Below are positions 7,695-15,436 of a stretch of 64,000 nt of DNA, piece after piece. The stretch covers positions 5,642,001 through 5,706,000 of the forward strand of contig NZ_CP023699.1 in assembly GCF_008704495.1 (NCBI RefSeq), in the 5' to 3' direction. Under the pieces are notes generated by a model, which worked only from the letters and a program-made list of their open reading frames with translations, was not told the origin of the DNA and did not search any database. The stretch comes from Streptomyces kanamyceticus. GTDB taxonomy: Bacteria > Actinomycetota > Actinomycetes > Streptomycetales > Streptomycetaceae. The position numbers and the translations under genes were made by a program. Position 1 is the first letter of the stretch, and each line of letters opens with the position of its first letter.

Positions 7695-8761
7695 GGCGGC
7701 GCACCGCCGTCGTCGCCACGGTCGTGGCCCTCCTCGCCGTCACCGGCGGCGGCATCGCGGTCACCGCGCTCGCCGACGCGGGCGGCAAGGAGGACTCCAC
7801 CCGGCAGGACGCCGGGCTGCCCGCCGCCACCGCGTCCGTCGAGCGCGGCGACCTCACGAGCGGCTCCCAGGTCGACGGCACCCTCGGCTACGCCAAGGAA
7901 CGCAAGGTCAACGCGGGCGCCACGGGCACCCTCACCTGGTCCGCCGAGACCGGCTCCACGGTGCGCCAGGACGGCCGCCTGTACGAGGTGAACGGCGTTC
8001 CCGTCCGCCTCATGTACGGCACCGAGCCCATGTACCGCACGCTGAAAGTCGGCGACAAGGGCAACGACGTACGGCAGTTGGAGCAGAACCTGACCGACCT
8101 CGGCTACGGGGCGTGGCTCACCGTCGACGACACCTACACCGACGGCACCGCCGCCGCGGTCAAGCGGTGGCAGAAGGCCCACGACCGCAAGCAGACCGGG
8201 CGCGTGGGACCCGAGCAGATCTCCTTCCAGCCCTCCGCGGTCCGGGTGAAGTCCGCGGACTCGGCGGTCGGCGACCAGGTCGCGCCCGGCAAGCCCGTGC
8301 TCTCCACGACCGGTTCCGAGCGGGTCGTGCGCGTGCAGCTCGACGTCGCCGAGGGCAAGCTCGCGAAGAAGGGCGCGAAGGTGACCGTCACGCTGCCGGA
8401 CGGCACGACCGTCGACGGCGAGATCGCCTCCGTCGGCAGGACCGCCAAGCCCGGCGACGACCCCAACGACAAGACCCCCAAGATCCCGGTCACCGTCACC
8501 TTCGCCGACCCCGGCAAGGTCGAGGGCTTCGACCAGTCGCCGGTCACCGTCAACCTCGCCGGGGAGAAGCGCGCGGACGTCCTGTCCGTGCCCGTCAACG
8601 CGCTCCTCGCGCTGCCCGGCGGCGGCTTCGGCGTCCAGGTCGTCGAGGGCGGCCGCACGCGTGAGGTGAAGGTCAAGCTCGGCATGTTCGGGCAGGGCAG
8701 GGTCGAGGTGAGCGGTGGGGGGCTGCGGGCGGGGATGAAGGTCGGGGTGCCGAAGGTATGA
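7691..8761 (+). CDS. Exporter adaptor with peptidoglycan-binding domain
   Basis: A 356-residue membrane-anchored extracellular protein. One N-terminal transmembrane/signal segment (about 6-28) is followed by a HlyD/MacA-like beta-barrel region beginning ATASVERGDLTSGSQVDGTL. A PG_binding_1 domain lies at about 120-175 (GDKGNDVRQLEQNLTDLGY and AVKRWQKAHDRKQTG), then the barrel strands return (VTVTLPDGTTVDGEI, PVTVTF). It would link the MacB-like transporter to the cell wall. The GTG start overlaps the lipoprotein stop (GTGA). The insertion of a peptidoglycan-binding module into a MacA-type adaptor is a Gram-positive variation, consistent with a single-membrane exporter. Confidence 0.85.
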   Translation: MRRRTAVVATVVALLAVTGGGIAVTALADAGGKEDSTRQDAGLPAATASVERGDLTSGSQVDGTLGYAKERKVNAGATGTLTWSAETGSTVRQDGRLYEVNGVPVRLMYGTEPMYRTLKVGDKGNDVRQLEQNLTDLGYGAWLTVDDTYTDGTAAAVKRWQKAHDRKQTGRVGPEQISFQPSAVRVKSADSAVGDQVAPGKPVLSTTGSERVVRVQLDVAEGKLAKKGAKVTVTLPDGTTVDGEIASVGRTAKPGDDPNDKTPKIPVTVTFADPGKVEGFDQSPVTVNLAGEKRADVLSVPVNALLALPGGGFGVQVVEGGRTREVKVKLGMFGQGRVEVSGGGLRAGMKVGVPKV

Positions 8762-9462
8762 GCACCGAGCTTGCGTCCGTGGAAAGCGGTGTCGGTCAAC
8801 CGCCGCCTCCCGTCGTCGAGTTGACCGGCGTCACCAAGGAGTACCCCGGCGGCGTCGCCGCCCTGCGCGGCGTCGATCTGACCGTCACGCAGGGGGAGCT
8901 GCTCGCCATCGTCGGGCCCTCCGGGTCAGGGAAGTCGACGCTCCTCCACATCGTCGGCACCCTCGACCGCCCCACCGCGGGCTCCGTCGCCATCGCCGGG
9001 CACGACGTCGCCGCCCTCGCCGACCGCAGCCTGTCCGCGCTGCGCGCCCGGCACATCGGCTTCGTCTTCCAGGCGTTCCACCTGGTGCCCGGCATCAGCG
9101 CCCGCGACAACGTCGCCGAGGGGCTGCTCTACTCCGGCCTGCCGCGCGCCGAACGCCGTCGCAGGGCCGCGGACGCCCTGGAGCGCGTCGGGCTCGCCGA
9201 CCGCATGAGGCACCGGCCGCACGAACTCTCCGGCGGCCAGAAACAGCGCGTCGCCATCGCCCGCGCCGTCGTCGGCGAACCGGACCTGCTCCTCGCCGAC
9301 GAGCCGACCGGCGCGCTCGACTCGGAGTCCGGCGACGCGGTCATGAACCTGCTGCACGACCTGAACGCGGAGGGCGCGACCATCGCCGTCATCACCCATG
9401 ACTCGGAGATCGCCGAACGGCTGCCACGGCAGGTGCGGATGCGGGACGGGCGGGTCGTGTGA
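8758..9462 (+). CDS. MacB/LolD-type ABC transporter ATPase
   Basis: A 234-residue nucleotide-binding subunit with Walker A GPSGSGKST (53-61), Q-loop Gln105 (FVFQAFHLVP), signature LSGGQKQR (157-164), Walker B LLLADEPTGALDSE (177-190) and the switch His in VITHDSE. The FQAFHLVP and ADEPTGALD wording is typical of the MacB/LolD/FtsE branch. ATG overlaps the adaptor stop (ATGA). It drives the permease encoded immediately downstream. Confidence 0.93.
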   Translation: MSTELASVESGVGQPPPPVVELTGVTKEYPGGVAALRGVDLTVTQGELLAIVGPSGSGKSTLLHIVGTLDRPTAGSVAIAGHDVAALADRSLSALRARHIGFVFQAFHLVPGISARDNVAEGLLYSGLPRAERRRRAADALERVGLADRMRHRPHELSGGQKQRVAIARAVVGEPDLLLADEPTGALDSESGDAVMNLLHDLNAEGATIAVITHDSEIAERLPRQVRMRDGRVV

Positions 9463-10682
9463 TGCGCGGTCGTAGTGAGCGGTTTCGCAGTGAGCGGTTG
9501 AAGGCGGCCCGGCTCGGGCCCAGGGACGTTCTGCACGTCGGCTCCGCCGGGCTGCGCAGTCGGCCCGTACGCGTCGTGCTGTCCGCCCTCGGGATCGCCA
9601 TCGGGATCGCGACCATGGTCGCGGTGGTGGGCATCTCGTCGTCCAGCCAGGCCAAACTCATGCGGGAACTCGACGAGTTGGGTACGAACATGCTGGTCGC
9701 CGCCCCCGGCGAGCCGATGTTCTCCGGGGAGAAGGTGACCCTGCCGCGAGATGCCGTAGGGCGGATCGGGCGGATCGACGGGGTCCAGGACGTCGGCGCC
9801 ACGGGGGACCTCGAACGGTCCGTGCGGCGCAGCGAGAAGATCTCCGAGGACGAGACGGGCGGCATCTCCGTGAAGGCGGCCACGGAGGGACTGCTGAAGG
9901 TGCTGCGCGGGGAGATGGCGCGCGGCAGCTGGTTCAACGCCGCGAACAGCCGCTATCCGTCGGTCGTGCTCGGCGATGTGGCGGCGGAGCGGCTCGGCAT
10001 CACCTCGCCCGGGCAGCAGGTGTGGCTCGGCGACCGGTACTTCACCGTCATCGGCATCCTCGGTCCGCTGCCGCTCGCGCCGGACGTGGAGCGCTCCGCG
10101 CTGACGGGCTGGGACGCGTCGAGGAAGCTGCTCGGGTTCGACGGGCATCCGACGTCGGTGTACGAGCGGTCCACGGACGCGTCGGTGCGTGCGGTACGGA
10201 GCTTGCTGGCCCCGTCGGTCGATCCGGAGAACCCGCGCAACGTCCAGGTGACCGACCCGTCGTCGGCACTTCAGGCGAAGGCGGCCACGGAGGGAGCCTT
10301 CTCGACCCTGCTGCTCGGTCTCGGCGGGATCGCGCTCCTGGTGGGCGGTGTCGGGGTCGCCAACACCATGATCATCTCGGTGTTGGAGCGGCGCTACGAG
10401 ATCGGCCTTCGCCGATCCCTAGGGGCGACACGGGGCCAGATCCGGATCCAGTTCGTCACGGAGTCCCTGATGCTGTCCGGGCTCGGGGGCCTTGCCGGGG
10501 TGGTGCTGGGCGCGGGGGCGACGGCGGTGTACGCGGTGTCGGGCGGCCTGCCGTGGGTGGTGCCGCCGTGGTCGATGGCGGGCGGCTTCGGCGCGACGCT
10601 GCTGATCGGCACGGTGGCGGGCTTGTACCCGGCGGTACGGGCGTCGCGCTTGTCACCGACGTTGGCGCTGCACGCGGTGTAG
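9459..10682 (+). CDS. MacB-type ABC permease (FtsX family)
   Basis: About 407 residues with the MacB plan: a transmembrane helix near 40-60 (VVLSALGIAIGIATMVAVVGI), a large extracellular domain (about 65-275), and three C-terminal helices (about 285-305, 330-355 and 370-395) forming the FtsX domain, with RRYEIGLRRSLGATRGQI between them. GTG 9459 overlaps the ATPase stop; an ATG follows at 9462. MacB exporters use ATP hydrolysis to move substrates outside the membrane (antimicrobial peptides, macrolides, lipoproteins). The divergent two-component system probably regulates it. Confidence 0.9.
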   Translation: MMRGRSERFRSERLKAARLGPRDVLHVGSAGLRSRPVRVVLSALGIAIGIATMVAVVGISSSSQAKLMRELDELGTNMLVAAPGEPMFSGEKVTLPRDAVGRIGRIDGVQDVGATGDLERSVRRSEKISEDETGGISVKAATEGLLKVLRGEMARGSWFNAANSRYPSVVLGDVAAERLGITSPGQQVWLGDRYFTVIGILGPLPLAPDVERSALTGWDASRKLLGFDGHPTSVYERSTDASVRAVRSLLAPSVDPENPRNVQVTDPSSALQAKAATEGAFSTLLLGLGGIALLVGGVGVANTMIISVLERRYEIGLRRSLGATRGQIRIQFVTESLMLSGLGGLAGVVLGAGATAVYAVSGGLPWVVPPWSMAGGFGATLLIGTVAGLYPAVRASRLSPTLALHAV

Positions 10683-11078
10683 GCACCGTGGCTTGTGCCC
10701 CCGTTCCGTCCCTCGGCGCCGGGCTGGGCCCCGCCTGCGACGGGTGGATGCCTTGGTTATCGCCCCTCGGCGCCGGGGGCTGTGCCCACCCGTGCCGCCC
10801 AGCGGCACGATTGCCCACAGCGGCGGAGCCCCCACCGGCCCGCAGCCGCGTCGCTACGCGAGGGGACGTGGCGGTATGTTCGCCCGGAGCACTGGGGGCC
10901 TCGTGCCGAGGTGCCCAAGCCGTGGCGGTGCGCCTGGGACGGCGAGGACGGACATACCGCCGCGGCCCCGCCCCACAGCCGAACCCAAGGCGGGTTGCTC
11001 CTACAGGGGCGGTCCGTCGCGGAGATACGGGTGGGCGGGTGGGAAAGGTTCCTACAGGGGGAGACCGGCGCCGAGGGG
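10683..11078. other. Intergenic region with structured repeats
   Basis: No gene is visible in this 396-base convergent gap. It holds the hairpin element at 10775-10820. There is also an imperfectly nested structure: GGCGGTATGT (10870-10879) is inverted at 10952-10961, enclosing an inner hairpin CCTCG-TGC-CGAGG (10899-10911). A short repeat CTCCTACAGGGGC / TTCCTACAGGGGG appears around 11000 and 11050. It probably terminates both flanking transcripts. Confidence 0.45.
10775..10820. repeat. Conserved hairpin element, copy A
   Basis: The core is CTGTGCCCACC, then the hairpin GTGCCGC-CCA-GCGGCAC (10792-10808), then TTGCCCACAG. A second copy is at 15377-15422 with GTTCCGC-CCT-GCGGAAC in the hairpin. 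The changes in the two arms compensate each other, so the stem itself is being preserved. Confidence 0.65.
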
Positions 11079-12443
11079 CTAGCCCCGTACGGCCTGGGCC
11101 AGGTCAAGCGCCGCCGCCACCCGCGCCGCAACGCTCTCCGCGTACGCCGCATCAGGCCGCTCGAACGCCACCCGCCCCGCCCCCCGGAGGAACGTCACGA
11201 CGCCCAACGTCCGCCCCCTGCTCCGCAACACCGCGCACAACGCGTGCACCGACCCCTCCGGCCACTGCCGCACCTCGGCCCAATCCCGCACCCCCGCCCC
11301 CGCGCTGGCCCGTACGGACCCCACCCGCGCCACGCACTGCGGCGCGGGATGGCCCTCGGGGTAGCGCACCGGAATGCCCGCCTTGCTGACCGGCAGGCAC
11401 GGCCCCGGCGTCCCCGCGGGCGTCGCCGCGACCCGGACGAGGCGGACGGGGTCCTCGCCCGCGAGCAGGTCGACCAGCGCGTGATCGGCGAAGCCCGCCA
11501 GGGCGAAGTCGAGGTGGACCGTGGCCGCCTCCGTGGGGTCCTCGCATTCGGCCGCGGCCCGCGCCGCCCGGTGCAACTGCTGGGAGCGGAAGCGCAGTTG
11601 GGACGCCTCCTGCTCGGTCTGCTTGGCTTCCGTCACGTCCAGGAAGAGCCAGCCGACGCCGAGCGGCACCGGCTCCTCGGCGAGCGGCGAGGCCAGTCGT
11701 ACGAAGCCACTGCGCCAGCAGCGTCGCTCGAAGCCGCCGCCCGACTTGTCGGCGCCGGAGCGTACGGACACCCACAGTTCGGCGGGTGCGGGCGGCGAAC
11801 CCTCGCCGAGGACGTGGGCGAGCGCGCTCTCCAGCTCCTCCACGCCCTGCCCGAGCAGATCGGCGAGCGGCCGCCCGAGCACGGCCGTGCGGCCGACTCC
11901 CAGCGCGCGCGCCGCGTGTTCGTTGACGACGGCGGGCCGCAGGTCGGCGTCGACGAGCACGACGCCCCAGGACGCGTGCTCGAAGAGGGCCTCGCTCAGG
12001 GCGATGGACCGCTCCAGGTCTATCTGCGCGTGGACCTCGCTGAAGGCGCAGTACACCCCGGCGGGCTTGCCGTCCCCGCCCCGTACGGCCGCGGACTGCA
12101 TCCGCACGAGGACCCGGCCGCCGTCCTTGGTGACCAGCGCGAACTCGTGCACCTGCCGCCCCGGGGCGTCCATCGCGGCCAGCAGCCGCCCCCGGACCTC
12201 CTCCGCGTCCGCGGTCCGCACGGCCCAGCCGGAGAACCCCTGCCGCCCGACGGCCTCCGCCGCCGACCAGCCGAGTATCCGCTCGGCCTCGCGGTTCCAG
12301 TGCGTCACCACGCCGTCCGCGTCGAGCGCGCACAGCGCCGCGTCCATGCCGTCGAGCAGCGCCGCGAGCAGCTCGGCGCCGCCCGGCTCGGGCTCTTCTG
12401 GGCCCAGCTCGTCGGTAGTTCCGCTCCGTCGGGAAGCACTCAC
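11079..12443 (-). CDS. PAS-PAS-GAF sensor protein without output domain
   Basis: A 454-residue soluble protein. The first PAS domain (about 25-140) has the family wording LCALDADGVVTHWNREAERILGW. A second PAS follows (about 150-285; LVDADLRPAVVNEHAARALGVGR). The C-terminal half (about 300-450) looks like GAF, ending in SVHALCAVLRSRGRTLGVVTFLRG. Streptomyces relatives often carry a PP2C phosphatase or kinase domain after this arrangement; here the protein stops right after GAF. It might act by protein contact, or be a shortened descendant. Start at ATG 12443. It is convergent with the MacB operon and lies beyond the ABC exporter on the same strand, separated by 477 bases. Confidence 0.75.
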   Translation of the reverse strand: MSASRRSGTTDELGPEEPEPGGAELLAALLDGMDAALCALDADGVVTHWNREAERILGWSAAEAVGRQGFSGWAVRTADAEEVRGRLLAAMDAPGRQVHEFALVTKDGGRVLVRMQSAAVRGGDGKPAGVYCAFSEVHAQIDLERSIALSEALFEHASWGVVLVDADLRPAVVNEHAARALGVGRTAVLGRPLADLLGQGVEELESALAHVLGEGSPPAPAELWVSVRSGADKSGGGFERRCWRSGFVRLASPLAEEPVPLGVGWLFLDVTEAKQTEQEASQLRFRSQQLHRAARAAAECEDPTEAATVHLDFALAGFADHALVDLLAGEDPVRLVRVAATPAGTPGPCLPVSKAGIPVRYPEGHPAPQCVARVGSVRASAGAGVRDWAEVRQWPEGSVHALCAVLRSRGRTLGVVTFLRGAGRVAFERPDAAYAESVAARVAAALDLAQAVRG

Positions 12444-12692
12444 CTGGGACCCCCTGCAGGCCGTGTCCTCGTCCTCATGAGCTGCCTGTACTGCATGAGC
12501 CGCGCCAACTGCGTATACCGCACGTCAGATCATTCAACTCGAACGTGACGCACCCCACAGGGGGTTCCCGGAAGTTGGAGCGAAATATGTGGGGGAGAAA
12601 TGCGGGACCGCGGCCCGGCGAATAAATCGGTTGAGCATCGACGGCCCGCTTCCTAGGGTGTTCATCACTCGACGAAAGGAGGTGATCCGGCA

Positions 12693-12731
12693 GTGATTTC
12701 ATTGCGGACGCGAGAGGTGGCTGCGGGCTAG
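12693..12731 (+). CDS. Candidate 12-residue mini-ORF with extended SD
   Basis: GAAAGGAGGTGATCC (12674-12688) is a 15-base complement to the 3' end of 16S rRNA, far longer than a usual ribosome site. Ten bases after GGAGG a GTG opens a 12-codon frame, MISLRTREVAAG, ended by TAG at 12729-12731. The stop falls in the loop of a small GGGC/GCCC hairpin. No gene follows on this strand; the next 1.6 kb is antisense to the ABC permease. It could be a leader peptide, a ribosome-binding decoy or chance. I do not recognise the peptide. Confidence 0.35.
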   Translation: MISLRTREVAAG

Positions 12732-12812
12732 CGGCCCGTCACCACACCGAGTGCGGTGCCGGACCAGTGCGCGATACGAGCGTGCGGCCGGCCCAATCCC
12801 AAGCAGTCACCC

Positions 12813-12886
12813 GACCCGCGAGCCGCCGGTACGTCCGGCCGGCTTCCGCCCGTCTCGTACGGGCGGAACCACATGGCTCGCGGGTC
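12813..12886. ncRNA. Three-way-junction inverted repeat (possible structured RNA)
   Basis: A 12-bp perfect outer stem, GACCCGCGAGCC (12813-12824) with GGCTCGCGGGTC (12875-12886), encloses two further perfect hairpins: GCCGG-TACGT-CCGGC (12825-12839) and TTCCGCCCGT-CTCGT-ACGGGCGGAA (12844-12868). Strand is undecided: on plus it follows the mini-ORF by 80 bases; on minus it lies 35 bases after the ABC permease stop and could be its terminator. An ordinary terminator would not need a three-way junction. Confidence 0.4.
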
Positions 12887-12895
12887 GCCTGCGTG

Positions 12896-12940
12896 TCAGC
12901 CCCTGCTGACCGCCGCCGTGTCAGCCCCTGCTGACCGCCG
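12896..12940. repeat. 25-bp tandem duplication at permease 3' end
   Basis: TCAGCCCCTGCTGACCGCCG occurs at 12896-12915 and again at 12921-12940, a period of 25 bases. The second copy encodes the permease C-terminus (LTAVSRG and stop), and the first is a duplicate lying just past the stop codon. Confidence 0.7.
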
Positions 12941-14522
12941 TGAGGATCTCCGGAAGACGCTTCGCCAGGCGGGGCGCCGCGAGCCGCGAGCCCGCCTCGG
13001 TGATCGCCGCCCCGTAGACCGCGCCCACCGGCAGCAGCAGCCAGCTCAAGGACGCCGAGCCCGAGGCGTGCAGCCAGATCGCGAGGGCGATGATCGGGGC
13101 GCAGAGCAGGGCCGCCGCGACCATGCCGCCGAAGATCGAGATCCAGGCGAGGCCCGCCTGGCCGGGGGCCACGTTCTTGTAGCCCTCCTGCGGGATCGAG
13201 TAGGGGAAGCGCGTCGAGGACCACGCGCCGGTCGCCAGCATCGCGCCGAGCAGCGCGAAGGAGAGCCCGAGCACCTCGGGCAGGGCGTGCCACTCGCCGA
13301 GCAGCGCCGTCGTGAGGACCGTGACCAGCGTCGCGTACGGCAGGGTGATCAGGAGGAGGGCGAGGGCCCGGCCCCGGATTTCGACGTACGCGTCGCGCGG
13401 CGAGGAAATGGTCATCGCGACCATCCAGAACGCCGAGGTGTCCTGCCCGAACTGGTTGTACATCAAGATCCCGAGCATTCCCGCCGCGAAGCACGCGAAG
13501 TAGACGGACCCGGTGCCCTGGAGCGCGTTGAACAGCGGCACGATCAGGCCGATGGCCAGGGACGTCACCCAGGCCGCCTTCGTCTTCGGGTCGCGCCACA
13601 CGTAGCGCAGGCTGCGCTCCATGACGGTGCCGGTGCGGCCCTGGGGGAGCAGCGCGCCGAGTGCGCCCGAGGTGCGGGAGGTGCCCTTGTCCGGCTCCGC
13701 GGCCGCGAGGGTCGAGCCGTCCGGTGTCGTCATCAGGCGCGTCAGGCTGTGCTGCCAGAGGGCGAGCAGGGCGAACAGGGCCAGGGCGGAGAGGACGAGT
13801 TGGGCCGCCCCCGTCGCGTACGACCCCTCGCTGACCGAGTCGACCGCGCCGAGCGCGGCGGCGGGCGGGATCCAGCGCACCACGTCCGCCGCCGGGTCGA
13901 GCGTGTCGAGCCCGGACGAACCGAGCTTCTGCGCCCCGAAGTTCACGACCTGCGCGCCGACCGCGATGACGAGGCCGCTGAGTACGGCGAGGTCGCGGCC
14001 CTTGCGGCTGGTCAGCAGGCGGATGTTGGCGGCCGCGACCGCGCGCGCGAGCGCCACGCAGACCAGCACCGTCAGGGCGACGGCGAGCACGGCGACGACG
14101 GTCGCCGCCGCGCCGTGCGCGAGCGCGATCGCCGCGCCGAGCGCCAGACAGAGCGTGAACAGCGGCCCGATGCCCACCAGCGAGGCCACGAGCAGCGCCC
14201 GGACGAGCGGTCGTGGCCGCAGCGGCAGCATCACCAGGCGGGTGGGGTCGAGGGTCTCGTCGCCGCTGGGAAAGAACAGCGGCATCACCGCCCAGCCGAG
14301 CGCGAGGATCGCGACGAGCAGCACGCAGACCGTCGTGGCGTGTTCGTTGCCGCGCAGCGCGATCAGGCCGAGGAGTTGCACCGCGGCGAAGAGCAGGGCG
14401 ACGGTGACGGACGCGATGTAGGCGGCGCGCCGTCCCGCGGACTGGCGCAGGCCGTTGCGGAGCAGCGACAGCTTCAGGCGTACGAAGACGGGGGTGATCC
14501 CCGGGGTGGCCGCGGCGCTCAT
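12921..14522 (-). CDS. ABC exporter permease, large multi-span
   Basis: A 533-residue polytopic membrane protein with about 12 hydrophobic helices, starting MSAAATPGITPVFVRLKLSL. Cytoplasmic loops carry short basic stretches (TSRKGRDLAVL, RFPYSIPQEGYKN). It resembles the actinobacterial ABC-2-like transporter permeases encoded together with a single ATPase. ATG overlaps the ATPase stop by four bases (ATGA), so both subunits are translationally coupled. No substrate can be assigned from sequence. The stop codon lies in a 25-bp tandem duplication, and a strong inverted repeat lies just downstream. Confidence 0.82.
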   Translation of the reverse strand: MSAAATPGITPVFVRLKLSLLRNGLRQSAGRRAAYIASVTVALLFAAVQLLGLIALRGNEHATTVCVLLVAILALGWAVMPLFFPSGDETLDPTRLVMLPLRPRPLVRALLVASLVGIGPLFTLCLALGAAIALAHGAAATVVAVLAVALTVLVCVALARAVAAANIRLLTSRKGRDLAVLSGLVIAVGAQVVNFGAQKLGSSGLDTLDPAADVVRWIPPAAALGAVDSVSEGSYATGAAQLVLSALALFALLALWQHSLTRLMTTPDGSTLAAAEPDKGTSRTSGALGALLPQGRTGTVMERSLRYVWRDPKTKAAWVTSLAIGLIVPLFNALQGTGSVYFACFAAGMLGILMYNQFGQDTSAFWMVAMTISSPRDAYVEIRGRALALLLITLPYATLVTVLTTALLGEWHALPEVLGLSFALLGAMLATGAWSSTRFPYSIPQEGYKNVAPGQAGLAWISIFGGMVAAALLCAPIIALAIWLHASGSASLSWLLLPVGAVYGAAITEAGSRLAAPRLAKRLPEILTAVSRG

Positions 14523-15298
14523 CGGGCGCCGCCGCCCAGCCAGTCGAGGTCGGAGCCCGCGTCGCGCCCGTTCGCGCCGACGAGTTCGAGGAACGCCTGC
14601 TGCAGGGAGGCCGCATCGCCGCGCACCTCGGCGAGGGTGCCCTGGGCGCGGATGCGGCCCGCGGCCATCACGGCGACCCAGTCGCAGAGCGATTCGACGA
14701 GCTCCATGACGTGCGAGGAGAAGACCACCGTGGCGCCGGAGGCGGTGTAGCGCTCCAGGACGCCGCGGATGGTCTGGGCGGAGACGGGGTCGACGCCCTC
14801 GAACGGCTCGTCGAGGAAGAGCACTTCGGGGTTGTGCAGGAGCGCCGCGGCGAGGCCGATCTTCTTGCGCATGCCCGTCGAGTAGTCGACGACGAGTTTG
14901 TGCTGGGCGCCCGCGAGGTCGAGTACGTCGAGGAGCTGGGTGGCGCGCTTGTCGACCTCGGCGCCCGGCAGTCCGCGCAGGCGTCCGGTGTACGCGAGCA
15001 GTTCGCGCCCCGAGAGCCGCTCGAAGAGCCGCAGGCCCTCGGGGAGTACGCCGATGCGGGCCTTGACCTCCACCGGGTCGCGCCACACGTCGTGGCCGAC
15101 GACCTCCACGGTGCCCTGGTCCGGCCTGAGCAGTCCGGTGACCATGGAGAGCGTGGTCGTCTTGCCCGCGCCGTTCGGGCCGACCAGGCCGATGAACTTG
15201 CCCGCGGGCAGGCTCAGATCGATCCCGGCGACCGCGACCTGTTCGCCGAACCGCTTCCAGAGCCCTGTCACCCGTACGGCTGGTGCTGTCTCGGTCAC
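14519..15298 (-). CDS. ABC transporter ATPase
   Basis: A 259-residue ATPase with Walker A GPNGAGKTTT (about 39-48), a variant signature YSTGMRKKIGLAAALLHNP in place of LSGGQ, Walker B VLFLDEPFEGVDPVSA, and the switch His in VVFSSHVMELVE. The Y-S-x-GM-(R/K)-(K/R)-K signature is typical of ABC-2 exporters of the NatA/drug/antibiotic self-protection type. It is the first gene of a two-gene operon with the permease. The exporter probably moves a hydrophobic compound or peptide; this is family-level inference. Confidence 0.9.
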   Translation of the reverse strand: MTETAPAVRVTGLWKRFGEQVAVAGIDLSLPAGKFIGLVGPNGAGKTTTLSMVTGLLRPDQGTVEVVGHDVWRDPVEVKARIGVLPEGLRLFERLSGRELLAYTGRLRGLPGAEVDKRATQLLDVLDLAGAQHKLVVDYSTGMRKKIGLAAALLHNPEVLFLDEPFEGVDPVSAQTIRGVLERYTASGATVVFSSHVMELVESLCDWVAVMAAGRIRAQGTLAEVRGDAASLQQAFLELVGANGRDAGSDLDWLGGGAR

Positions 15299-15376
15299 GC
15301 TTCTGCCCCTCGTTGTCGGCCCGTGCTCGAAACCCTACGTCGGGTAGCTCGCCGTCGACTCTGAGTTGCTCGGCAC

Positions 15377-15422
15377 CGGGGCTGTGCCCACCCGTTCCGC
15401 CCTGCGGAACAACTGCCCACAG
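15377..15422. repeat. Conserved hairpin element, copy B
   Basis: The core is CTGTGCCCACC, then the hairpin GTTCCGC-CCT-GCGGAAC (15394-15410), then ACTGCCCACAG. It pairs with copy A at 10775-10820, with compensatory arm changes. It lies between the end of the primase-like gene and the ABC ATPase start, 15 bases after the primase-like stop codon on the minus strand. Confidence 0.65.
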
Positions 15423-15436
15423 GGCAGCCGGATCTG

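Larger units (their letters stand above)
12444..12920. other. Intergenic region with mini-ORF and structured repeat
   Basis: This 477-base gap lies between the PAS protein start and the ABC permease end, both on the minus strand. The part before 12660 should carry the PAS gene promoter. On the plus strand it contains a mini-ORF with an unusually long ribosome site, followed by a cloverleaf-like inverted repeat; both are listed separately. Confidence 0.5.
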
